Notes under the pieces: model-generated
Seen by the model: the letters and a program-made list of their open reading frames with translations, nothing else
Told to the model about the DNA's origin: nothing
The model's database searches: none
Shown: positions 1 to 6,070 of the stretch, one piece after another
How the letters are laid out: each line of letters starts with the position of its first letter
How positions within the stretch are numbered: the first letter of the stretch is position 1
Source: Mageeibacillus sp. UBA5747
GTDB taxonomy: Bacteria > Bacillota > Clostridia > Saccharofermentanales > UBA5734
Reading direction: 5' to 3'
Assembly (NCBI GenBank): GCA_002419145.1
Contig: DIFN01000032.1
Location: 398-17,491 of the forward strand
DNA: 17,094 nt
Program-made: the position numbers and the translations under genes

Positions 1-1238
1 GCGTCATCGGCATTGAAATAGACTTGGCCGCTGGCGGCACCAGGGGATGCCGGCAGGCCCTTGGCGATTATTTTGCCAGCTTTGAGCGCGGCTGGTTCGA
101 AAGTTGGGTGCAGCAAGGCATCGAGCTGCTTCGGATCGATTTTCAGGAGGGCTTCCTTCTTGTCGATCATTCCCTCGGCAACGAGATCGACCGCGACTTT
201 GAGGGCCGCGGCAGCAGTGCGCTTGCCGTTTCTCGTCTGGAGCATGAAGAGCTTGCCCCGCTCGATCGTGAATTCCATGTCCTGCATGTCACGGTAATGG
301 CGCTCGAGTTTTTCGGCGATTGCCACGAACTGTTCGTAAACGTCCGGCATGACTTCCTTCAATTGGTCAATCGTCTGCGGTGTGCGGATCCCAGCGACGA
401 CGTCCTCGCCCTGGGCGTTCATCAGGAATTCGCCGTAGAGCTTCTTTTCACCCGTGGCCGGGTTGCGGGTGAAGGCGACGCCGGTGCCTGAGGTCTCACC
501 CATGTTGCCGTAGACCATCTCCTGGACGTTGACTGCTGTACCCCAGTCGCCCGGGATATCGTTCATGCGCCGGTAGATGATCGCGCGGTCGTTGTTCCAG
601 GAACGGAAGACTGCCTTGACCGCCTCGATCAGCTGTTCGCGCGGATTCTGCGGGAAATCAACACCCTTGCTCTGTTTGTAGATGGCTTTGAACCGGGCGA
701 CGACTTCTTTCATGGCTTCAGCATCAAGATCCGTGTCCAGCTTGGCGCCGACTTCTTCTTTGACCGCGTCAAGCACCTGTTCGAATTTAGCCTTCTCGAT
801 CTCCATGACGACGTCCGAGAACATCGCGATGAAGCGGCGGTAGCTGTCGTAGGCAAAACGGGGATTGCCGGTCAGGGCTGAAAGACCCTCGACAACCTCG
901 TCATTGAGTCCAAGGTTCAAAATGGTGTCCATCATGCCAGGCATCGATGCTCGGGCACCGGATCGGACTGAAACCAGATAAGGGTCTTTAGGGTCGCCAA
1001 ACTTCTTGCCGATCTCAGCCTCTGTCTTGGCCAGGGTGGCGAAGATTTCATCTTCGATGTCCTGGGCGATTTTCTCGCCATCGGCATAATAACGGGTGCA
1101 GGCTTCGGTTGTAATCGTGAAGCCACGCGGGACAGGCAGGCCCAGGCCGGTCATTTCGGCTAGGTTGGCGCCCTTGCCACCGAGAAGGTTTTTCATCTTG
1201 GCGTTGCCTTCAGCGAACTGATAGACATACTTGGTCAT
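1..1238 (-). CDS. ppdK: Pyruvate, phosphate dikinase, N-terminal part (cut by window edge)
   Basis: PPDK interconverts ATP, phosphate and pyruvate with AMP, pyrophosphate and phosphoenolpyruvate in the cytosol. In anaerobes it often works as a glycolytic or gluconeogenic enzyme. About 412 codons lie in the window and the reading frame leaves through the left edge without a stop. The ATP-grasp domain fills residues 1 to about 380: GGKGANLAEM with Lys22, SVRSGARASMPGMMDT with Arg92, and GETSGTGVAFTRNP followed by MEFTIERGKLFMLQTRNGKR. Lys22 and Arg92 sit at the same numbers as in the well-studied Clostridium symbiosum enzyme. The swivelling phosphohistidine domain begins near residue 390 (GLPASPGAASG). 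Its catalytic His and the PEP-binding TIM barrel are outside the window. The ATG at 1238 follows an AAGGAGG ribosome site by about 10 nt. It is a single-gene unit at this end, with its own promoter and a structured leader. Identity is near certain. Confidence 0.96.
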   Translation of the reverse strand, partial: MTKYVYQFAEGNAKMKNLLGGKGANLAEMTGLGLPVPRGFTITTEACTRYYADGEKIAQDIEDEIFATLAKTEAEIGKKFGDPKDPYLVSVRSGARASMPGMMDTILNLGLNDEVVEGLSALTGNPRFAYDSYRRFIAMFSDVVMEIEKAKFEQVLDAVKEEVGAKLDTDLDAEAMKEVVARFKAIYKQSKGVDFPQNPREQLIEAVKAVFRSWNNDRAIIYRRMNDIPGDWGTAVNVQEMVYGNMGETSGTGVAFTRNPATGEKKLYGEFLMNAQGEDVVAGIRTPQTIDQLKEVMPDVYEQFVAIAEKLERHYRDMQDMEFTIERGKLFMLQTRNGKRTAAAALKVAVDLVAEGMIDKKEALLKIDPKQLDALLHPTFEPAALKAGKIIAKGLPASPGAASGQVYFNADD

Positions 1239-1260
1239 GGTCTCTCTTCCTCCTTGTCAT

Positions 1261-1320
1261 CTGCCAGGATTTGCAGCTGGCAGGCCGTTATGCTTTACGC
1301 CGGCAAGTTTTGGCGTAAGC
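1261..1320 (-). promoter_or_regulatory. Two-hairpin 5' leader of ppdK
   Basis: The untranslated leader between the ppdK promoter and its ribosome site can fold into two stems. Read on the plus strand, the promoter-proximal one pairs GCTTTACGCC (1292-1301) with GGCGTAAGC (1312-1320), 9 bp with one bulged base. The second pairs CTGCCAG (1261-1267) with CTGGCAG (1277-1283), 7 perfect bp around a 9-nt loop, and ends about 6 nt before AAGGAGG. There is no U-tract, so neither looks like a terminator. A role in translation control or mRNA stability is inferred. I recognise no known riboswitch family. Confidence 0.5.
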
Positions 1321-1330
1321 TAGCGGTAGT

Positions 1331-1358
1331 AGTATAGCACTTTACCAAAGCTTGTAAC
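1331..1358 (-). promoter_or_regulatory. SigA-type promoter of ppdK
   Basis: On the minus strand the -10 box TATACT (1331-1336) is preceded by TGC, making an extended -10. A partial -35 GTTACA (1353-1358) lies 16 nt upstream. Transcription would start near 1324 and give a leader of about 85 nt before the ppdK ATG. The -35 matches only four of six consensus bases, so the extended -10 carries most of the support. Confidence 0.6.
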
Positions 1359-1423
1359 CAATCAACTTGCTATTTTGGGCAGAAAAAACAAAACCTGGTG
1401 AATAAGATCGCTATAGGCGGCCA

Positions 1424-1464
1424 GATCCTGACAGACCACCTAAGCTGACCACCCAAGCAGGATC
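1424..1464. repeat. Inverted repeat enclosing a direct repeat, intergenic
   Basis: GATCCTG at 1424-1430 and CAGGATC at 1458-1464 form a perfect 7-bp inverted repeat around 27 nt. The loop contains GACCACC twice, at 1434-1440 and 1447-1453. It lies between the glyS terminator and the ppdK promoter. The function is unknown, and chance is possible for repeats this short. Apart from this and the terminators, the stretch 1359-1603 shows no gene. Confidence 0.3.
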
Positions 1465-1486
1465 GCTGAATTTGGCCAGTCATATC

Positions 1487-1515
1487 AAAAATCTCGGCCT
1501 GGAAAAACACCGGCC
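1487..1515 (-). terminator. Weaker second terminator-like hairpin behind glyS
   Basis: Just downstream of the main glyS terminator, GGCC (1512-1515) pairs with GGCC (1496-1499). The stem extends to 6 bp if one base is bulged. A T-rich run on the minus strand (1487-1491) follows a few bases later. It may act as a back-up terminator. The stem is short and the T-run is displaced by about 4 nt, so this is tentative. Confidence 0.35.
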
Positions 1516-1519
1516 TTTC

Positions 1520-1564
1520 AAAAAAAACCCGGCCTGGAATCGGGACTGTCTTTCCAGGTCCGGG
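1520..1564 (-). terminator. Strong intrinsic terminator of the yicC-glyS operon
   Basis: Read on the minus strand, CCCGG-A-CCTGGAA pairs with TTCCAGGCCGGG, 12 bp with a single bulged A, around a 12-nt loop. Eight consecutive T residues (A at 1520-1527 on the plus strand) follow directly. It begins about 40 nt after the glyS stop codon and is a textbook Rho-independent terminator. Confidence 0.93.
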
Positions 1565-1603
1565 GTCAATCGTATGAAATCGCTGTTGATGATAGTGTTT
1601 TTG

Positions 1604-2992
1604 TCAGTTGAATTTGTCAGAAAACCAGGTTTCAAGTTCATCTATTCTGACACGGACTTGCTGCATGGAGTCGCGTTCGCGGATCGTGACACTCTGGTCT
1701 TCAAGAGAACCAAAATCAAAAGTGACGCAGTAGGGGGTGCCGATTTCGTCCTGGCGGCGGTAGCGTTTGCCGATCGACTGGCGATCGTCGAATTCACAGA
1801 ACCATTTCTTTGAGAGTTTGTGGTAGATCGGTTCGGCGGCTGCGGACAGTTTGGCCGACAAGGGCAGGATGGCAACTTTGATCGGAGCCAGGGCCGGAGT
1901 AAAGCGCAGAACGGTGCGAACATCACCGGGAGCGATTTCTTCTTCGTCGTAGGCTGAGCACAGGAAGGCCAGGACGACCCGGTCGGCACCGAGTGAAGGT
2001 TCGATGACATAGGGGATGTATTTCTGGTTGGTCGCCGGGTCAAAATAGGACAGGTCCTCACGGGCGTGCTCAATATGCTGCTTGAGATCGTAGTCGGTTC
2101 GATCGGCGACGCCCCAGAGCTCGCCCCAGCCAAAGGGGAACTGAAATTCGAAGTCGGTCGTAGCTTTGGAATAGAAGGCCAATTCTTCCTTGGCATGGTC
2201 ACGGGTACGGATTTCCTCCGGCTTAAGGCCGAAATCAATCAGCCACTGGTAGCAGAAATTGCGCCAGTACGCGAACCACTCGAGGTCGGTGCCAGGTTCA
2301 CAGAAAAATTCCAGTTCCATTTGCTCGAATTCACGTGTCCGGAATGTAAAATTGCCCGGGGTAATCTCGTTGCGGAAAGATTTGCCGATCTGGCAGATGC
2401 CGAACGGGATCTTGCGCCGGGTGGTGCGCTGGACATTCTTGAAATTGACAAAAATGCCCTGGGCGGTTTCTGGACGCAGGTAGAGCTGGGTGCTGGTGTC
2501 TTCGGTAACGCCCTGGAAGGTCTTGAACATCAGGTTGAACTTGCGTACATCGGTGAAATTCCTGGCGCCACACACCGGGCAGGCAACTTCCTTTTCCCGG
2601 ATATAGGCAACCAGCTGATCATCACTCCAGCCATCGACGGCCAAGTCGATGCCATTGGCATGGTTGTAGTCTTCGATCAGCTTGTCGGCGCGGTGACGGC
2701 TCTTGCACTGCTTGCAGTCGATCAGGGGATCGGAAAAGCCGCCGACGTGGCCGGAAGCGACCCAGGTCTGGGGGTTCATCAGGATGGCGCAGTCGACCCC
2801 GACATTATGGGGATTTTCCTGGACAAATTTCTGCCACCAGGCCGCCTTGACGTTGTTTTTCAACAGGACACCCAGCGGGCCGTAGTCCCAGGAATTGGCC
2901 AGACCGCCATAGATCTCCGAACCTGGGAAGACAAAGCCACGATTCTTAGCCAAGGCAACGATTTTCTCCATGGATTTTTCTGTCGCAAGCAC
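1604..2992 (-). CDS. glyS: Glycyl-tRNA synthetase, homodimeric type
   Basis: This class II enzyme charges tRNA-Gly with glycine in the cytosol. It has 462 residues, the usual length for the single-subunit (archaeal/eukaryotic-like) bacterial form rather than the split alpha/beta form. Visible parts: an N-terminal motif RGFVFPGSEIYGGL, a Zn-type insertion with Cys93/Cys96 and Cys138/Cys141, motif 2 around residues 204-230 (GKSFRNEI then RTREFEQMELEFF), motif 3 near 331-343 (EPSLGADRVV), and an anticodon-binding domain from about residue 365 on. The GTG start at 2992 is chosen because GGAGG lies 11 nt upstream, inside the end of rpoZ. The ATG seven codons later has no ribosome site. The gene starts 6 nt after the rpoZ stop and is last in the operon. 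There is no T-box leader of the kind often seen before clostridial glycine synthetase genes, so it is presumably controlled with the operon. Confidence 0.97.
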   Translation of the reverse strand: MLATEKSMEKIVALAKNRGFVFPGSEIYGGLANSWDYGPLGVLLKNNVKAAWWQKFVQENPHNVGVDCAILMNPQTWVASGHVGGFSDPLIDCKQCKSRHRADKLIEDYNHANGIDLAVDGWSDDQLVAYIREKEVACPVCGARNFTDVRKFNLMFKTFQGVTEDTSTQLYLRPETAQGIFVNFKNVQRTTRRKIPFGICQIGKSFRNEITPGNFTFRTREFEQMELEFFCEPGTDLEWFAYWRNFCYQWLIDFGLKPEEIRTRDHAKEELAFYSKATTDFEFQFPFGWGELWGVADRTDYDLKQHIEHAREDLSYFDPATNQKYIPYVIEPSLGADRVVLAFLCSAYDEEEIAPGDVRTVLRFTPALAPIKVAILPLSAKLSAAAEPIYHKLSKKWFCEFDDRQSIGKRYRRQDEIGTPYCVTFDFGSLEDQSVTIRERDSMQQVRVRIDELETWFSDKFN

Positions 2993-2998
2993 GATGCT

Positions 2999-3448
2999 TT
3001 AGTCCTCCATTTCCGCCAAGTCGTCAGTTGCCTCCGACTCGGTTGTCTCTGCTTCTTGTTGGGCTTCAATGTTTTTTTCTATTTCATCGACTATGATTGC
3101 TGCATCACTTTCATCAAATTCTTCTTCCGCACTGCCGACGATCTGGTCCAGCTCCTCGCGGATGGCCTCGGCTGAGCTGATATTGAATGCCGCATTGCGG
3201 GCGGCCTGGCGAGCAGCCTCAATTTCGGGGCGCAGTGGAATATGCGGATTGACATGGCCGCGGACCAGCCGGACCCTGTCATGAGCGATCTCTTCACAAG
3301 CCAGGGTGACCAGGTTCGGAGAATCGGAGTCGGTCAGGGGCTGGGCGCCATCGACCAGTTGGCGGGCACGTTTGGCCACAAGTATGGCAAGGGTGTAACG
3401 GTTTTCAGCCTTTTTCAGCAGTTCTTCCAAGGGTGGTTTGACGAGCAT
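2999..3448 (-). CDS. rpoZ: RNA polymerase omega subunit with long acidic C-terminal tail
   Basis: Omega helps fold and stabilise the beta-prime subunit of RNA polymerase. The protein has 149 residues, about twice the usual 65-90. The core is residues 1-65: a conserved ENRYTLAILVAKRARQL segment at 15-31 and NLVTLACEEIAHDRV at 45-59. Residues 66-100 form an Ala/Arg/Glu-rich, probably helical stretch. From about 105 to 149 the tail is strongly acidic (EEEFDESD, ending in DDLAEMED). The start at 3448 is chosen over an upstream in-frame ATG because AAGGAGG lies 8 nt ahead of it and homology starts there; the longer frame would run into gmk. It lies 38 nt after gmk and 6 nt before glyS. The position behind gmk is the usual one in Bacillota. 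The tail's function is unknown. Confidence 0.92.
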   Translation of the reverse strand: MLVKPPLEELLKKAENRYTLAILVAKRARQLVDGAQPLTDSDSPNLVTLACEEIAHDRVRLVRGHVNPHIPLRPEIEAARQAARNAAFNISSAEAIREELDQIVGSAEEEFDESDAAIIVDEIEKNIEAQQEAETTESEATDDLAEMED

Positions 3449-3456
3449 TGTAAGTT

Positions 3457-3463
3457 CCTCCTT
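3457..3463 (-). promoter_or_regulatory. Ribosome binding site that fixes the rpoZ start
   Basis: AAGGAGG on the minus strand, 8 nt before the ATG at 3448. It lies in the 38-nt gap after gmk and decides against the longer in-frame start at 3538, which would overlap gmk. Confidence 0.85.
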
Positions 3464-3486
3464 TAAAGTGAACCGGTCGTTGTGAG

Positions 3487-4107
3487 TCAGTGGCTGAGGA
3501 CGAAGGTTTCGACGCCTTTGAGCCTCTCGTAGCGGCAATGTTCGGCATCCATGATCGCCAGGATGCGGTCGACGGTAGCGGTCAATTCGTCATTGATGAC
3601 CACATAGTTGAAAAGATTGGCTTTGTTGATTTCGATCCTACCTTTGAGCAGTCGCTGTTCGACGACTGAATCGTCTTCGGTCCCGCGTTGGGTCAGGCGG
3701 TTGCGCAGTTCGGTCAAAGTCGGGGGCATCAGGAACATCATGACGACATCTGAATAATTTTCCATCACGGCCAGAGAGCCCGGCACGGTGATGTCCATCA
3801 GGACGTCACGCCCCTCATCGCGCAAGGCTTCGAGTGGGGAGCGCGGCGTTCCGTAGTAATTGCCGCAGTAATTGTCATATTCCAGGATCTCTCCTTCGAC
3901 CAGCAGCTGGTGGAATTGTTCGGGTGACCGGAAATAATAGTGAACACCTTCGATTTCTCCGGGTCGGAGGGGGCGGGTTGTGATGGATATGGAGTGGGCT
4001 ACTTGTGGTCGTCGTCTCCGGACCTCATCAATGACGGTTCCCTTGCCGACCCCTGATGGACCGGACAGGCAAAACAGCAGCCCGCGCTGCCTGGGCATCT
4101 CACTCAT
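3487..4107 (-). CDS. gmk: Guanylate kinase
   Basis: Gmk phosphorylates GMP to GDP with ATP, an essential step in GTP supply. It has 206 residues, normal length. The P-loop GPSGVGKGT is at residues 16-24 with Lys22. The GMP-binding region has TTRPLRPGEIEGVHYYF (43-59), Glu75, Tyr80 and YYGTP (84-88). The lid region has RLTQRGTEDD (137-146). One oddity: the usual D-I-D-x-Q-G segment reads D-I-T-V-P-G (105-110), so the second acidic residue, which is thought to help hold the guanine base, is Thr107. The other nucleotide-binding elements are intact, so the enzyme is probably active. The start at 4107 has AGGAGG 6 nt upstream. The gene overlaps the end of remA by 8 nt, which suggests translational coupling. 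Confidence 0.95.
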   Translation of the reverse strand: MSEMPRQRGLLFCLSGPSGVGKGTVIDEVRRRRPQVAHSISITTRPLRPGEIEGVHYYFRSPEQFHQLLVEGEILEYDNYCGNYYGTPRSPLEALRDEGRDVLMDITVPGSLAVMENYSDVVMMFLMPPTLTELRNRLTQRGTEDDSVVEQRLLKGRIEINKANLFNYVVINDELTATVDRILAIMDAEHCRYERLKGVETFVLSH

Positions 4108-4354
4108 GGGTTTCCTCCTGCATGGCTTTTTCGATTTCTTCGACAGTCAAGGCCGACAAGACCAGGTGGTCGCTGTCCATGACCAGGACGGAGCGGGTCT
4201 TGCGGCCCGACGTGGCATCGATCAGGACCGAGCGATCGCGGGCATCCTGGATCAGACGCTTGACCGGGGAACTGTCCGGGTTGACCACGGCAATGATCCG
4301 GCTCAGGGCCACCAGGTTGGAAAATCCAATTTTGACGAAAACGGGCTGGTCCAT
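4100..4354 (-). CDS. remA: RemA/DUF370 family DNA-binding regulator
   Basis: In Bacillus subtilis RemA is a DNA-binding protein that activates biofilm matrix and osmoprotection genes. The protein here has 84 residues, the family's normal size. It matches family landmarks: KIGFSNLVALSRIIAVV (8-24), then PVKRLIQDARDRSVLIDAT (30-48), RKTRSVLVMDSDHLVLSA (51-68). The basic Arg19 and the RKTR cluster at 51-54 lie where the known DNA-contacting arginines of the family are. It sits between yicC and gmk as in many Bacillota, 15 nt after yicC, with AGAGGAGA before the ATG. What it regulates in this organism cannot be told from the window. Family assignment is firm; function is by homology. Confidence 0.9.
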   Translation of the reverse strand: MDQPVFVKIGFSNLVALSRIIAVVNPDSSPVKRLIQDARDRSVLIDATSGRKTRSVLVMDSDHLVLSALTVEEIEKAMQEETHE

Positions 4355-4369
4355 GAAATCTCCTCTGGC

Positions 4370-5257
4370 TTATTCAATGTTCTGAATCTGTTCGCGGATC
4401 TTTTCCAGTTCGCTTTTCATCTCGACCACCAGCTGCACCAGCTCCAGGTCATTGGCTTTCGAACCGATGGTGTTGATTTCACGGTTGATTTCCTGGAGCA
4501 GGAAATCCAGTTTTTTACCGATGGCACCTTCTTCGAGCAAGATCAATGCCAGCTGGTGCAAGTGGCTGTCCAAACGAACCAGCTCTTCATCAATGGCACA
4601 CTTGTCGGCAAAGAGCAAGACCTCGGCAGCCAGGCGCTGTTCATCGTAGAACTTCCTGGACTGGTCAGTGAGCAGCGATTCGACTCGTTCGCTCAGGCGC
4701 TGGCGATATTCGGCAGGGACCAGAGGCGCCCGGATGGCGACCTTGGCCTTGAGTTCGAGCAAGCGGGCAGTTTTGGCCTTGATGTCAGAGATGAGTTTTA
4801 TGCCTTCGTTGTGGCGCATGGCCATCAAGTTATCAAGGGCCTGTTCGAGGGTGGCATGCAGCAGCTGCCAGATCCTCTCCGGATCGATCTGGGCAGATTC
4901 GACGCGCAGCACATCATTGAACCGGGCGATCTGGCTGGCAGAGAGGGTTTCCGGTCCGGTGACGGTTTCACTGATCTGGCGCAAAGCATGAGCATACGCC
5001 TTGGCCAGGCCGAGGTCGCAATGGACGGTGTAGGCAGATTCGCTGTTGTCCTCGAAATTGATCGATACATCGATTTTGCCCCGGGACAGGCGACGGCTGA
5101 TCAGCTCGCGCGTCCTGGTCTCAAGTGGCTGGAGCACCCGGCTCTGCCGGACCTGGATATCACAGAAACGGTTGTTGATCGACTTGATCTCAACGGTCAC
5201 CCGGCGATCATCCTGGATTGTTTCCCCACGGCCATAGCCGGTCATACTGTAGGCCAT
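4370..5257 (-). CDS. yicC: YicC/YloC family endoribonuclease
   Basis: This family (YicC N-terminal domain plus DUF1732) has been described as endoribonucleases linked to mRNA and small-RNA decay; the B. subtilis homologue is YloC. The protein has 295 residues, family-typical. It opens with the signature MAYSMTGYGRGE. VEIKSINNRFCDIQVR follows at about 22-37, which includes the conserved NxR/D region. It ends with the conserved EINREINTIGSKANDLELVQ near 259-278, followed by a helical tail. The start at 5257 has GAGGTGA just upstream and matches the family signature. It is the first gene of the yicC-remA-gmk-rpoZ-glyS operon and lies 51 nt from a near-consensus promoter. Confidence 0.93.
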   Translation of the reverse strand: MAYSMTGYGRGETIQDDRRVTVEIKSINNRFCDIQVRQSRVLQPLETRTRELISRRLSRGKIDVSINFEDNSESAYTVHCDLGLAKAYAHALRQISETVTGPETLSASQIARFNDVLRVESAQIDPERIWQLLHATLEQALDNLMAMRHNEGIKLISDIKAKTARLLELKAKVAIRAPLVPAEYRQRLSERVESLLTDQSRKFYDEQRLAAEVLLFADKCAIDEELVRLDSHLHQLALILLEEGAIGKKLDFLLQEINREINTIGSKANDLELVQLVVEMKSELEKIREQIQNIE

Positions 5258-5307
5258 TCTTCACCTCAAAAATGGTAATTGGAACTAGGTTCTGGGTAAG
5301 CTTTACG

Positions 5308-5336
5308 ATTATATACCGGGTGCAAAATCCGTGCAA
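5308..5336 (-). promoter_or_regulatory. Near-consensus SigA promoter of the yicC operon
   Basis: On the minus strand the -35 TTGCAC (5331-5336) and a perfect -10 TATAAT (5308-5313) are separated by exactly 17 nt. Transcription should start near 5301, giving a leader of about 44 nt before the yicC ATG. It lies in the 100-nt gap behind the metallophosphoesterase gene. Confidence 0.85.
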
Positions 5337-5352
5337 CTGGCTAAAACGGCTG

Positions 5353-5375
5353 AAACCCTAGAGCCTCAGGGGTTT
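5353..5375 (-). terminator. Weak hairpin at the end of the metallophosphoesterase gene
   Basis: On the minus strand AAACCCCT pairs imperfectly with AGGGTTT around the stop codon of the metallophosphoesterase gene (6-7 bp), followed only by CAGCCGTTTTAG. It could slow or end transcription of the HPr-uvrC operon, but there is no proper T-tract. Low confidence. Confidence 0.25.
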
Positions 5376-6068
5376 GAAGGAAAGTCTGTCTGCAGATGCG
5401 AGGGTATATTTGACGCCATCGAGCAGGAAATCCGGCGTCTGGTAGGCCAAAACGGAGGCATGGATGTGGCCAAAGAAGCAACGGGAAACGCCGTGGTCTG
5501 AAAGCAGGCGGGTTAGTTCGGTCGGTTTGCGGTCGCGTGCAAATGGCGGGTAATGCAGGAAGGCTATTTGCTCGCATCCGGGGCAGTCGAGTGCGGCGGC
5601 AGCCTGAAGCGACAGACGCAAGCGACCAATCTCCCGGGCGTAGATCCTGGCATCATCGGCCGAAAAGGCAGGATCGTCTGGCAAGATCCAGCCGCGGCTG
5701 CCACAAATAATGGTTGATCCTTCGACAATCAAGGCATTGTTGCGCATGAATTTCAGACTATGGAGCTGATGCTTCTGGCACAGAGCTTCCAGTTTGGAGA
5801 GCGATGTCCACCAGTAGTCATGGTTGCCGCGGGACAGGATCTTGGTTCCAGGTAATTCATGGAGAAATTGCAGATCGGGCAACGCTTCCGCCAGGTTCAT
5901 GGCCCAGGAAATGTCGCCTGGTAAAACGACCGTGTCTGCCAAGCTCACTGTCTGCAGCCAATTTTCCCGGATCCGCTCGGTGTGGTTGTTCCATTGCGTT
6001 CCAAATACAGCCATAGGCTTGTCGACACCATTGGCCAAATGCGGATCAGACAGGACAAACAAAGCCAT
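5358..6068 (-). CDS. Calcineurin-like metallophosphoesterase
   Basis: This is a dinuclear-metal phosphoesterase of the calcineurin-like superfamily with 236 residues. All five metal/catalytic motifs are present in order: D8-x-H10 (SDPHLA), GD at 51-52 (LPGDISWA), GNHD at 81-84 (SRGNHDYWW), His172 (LHYPP) and G-H201-I-H203. The tryptophans after GD and GNHD resemble a family of uncharacterised bacterial phosphohydrolases. The substrate cannot be read from the sequence. There is no signal peptide or membrane segment, so it is cytosolic. The gene starts 2 nt after the uvrC stop, so it is translated from the same mRNA and perhaps coupled. That raises, without proving, a link to nucleotide or nucleic-acid processing. 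Confidence 0.88.
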   Translation of the reverse strand: MALFVLSDPHLANGVDKPMAVFGTQWNNHTERIRENWLQTVSLADTVVLPGDISWAMNLAEALPDLQFLHELPGTKILSRGNHDYWWTSLSKLEALCQKHQLHSLKFMRNNALIVEGSTIICGSRGWILPDDPAFSADDARIYAREIGRLRLSLQAAAALDCPGCEQIAFLHYPPFARDRKPTELTRLLSDHGVSRCFFGHIHASVLAYQTPDFLLDGVKYTLASADRLSFKPLRL

Positions 6069-6070
6069 AA

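Noticed and set aside
24..491. Plus-strand open frame of 155 codons
   Set aside because: Complement of the ppdK coding region, which is continuous on the minus strand.
1472..1813. Plus-strand open frame of 113 codons over the glyS terminator
   Set aside because: It crosses the strong minus-strand terminator and the C-terminal coding part of glyS, and has no homology.
2066..3175. Plus-strand open frame of 369 codons
   Set aside because: Antisense to glyS and rpoZ. No ribosome site or recognisable domain.
3980..5278. Plus-strand open frame of 432 codons
   Set aside because: It lies opposite gmk, remA and yicC, all with firm homology, ribosome sites and a promoter. Its composition is what a complementary frame of GC-rich genes gives, and it matches no family I know.
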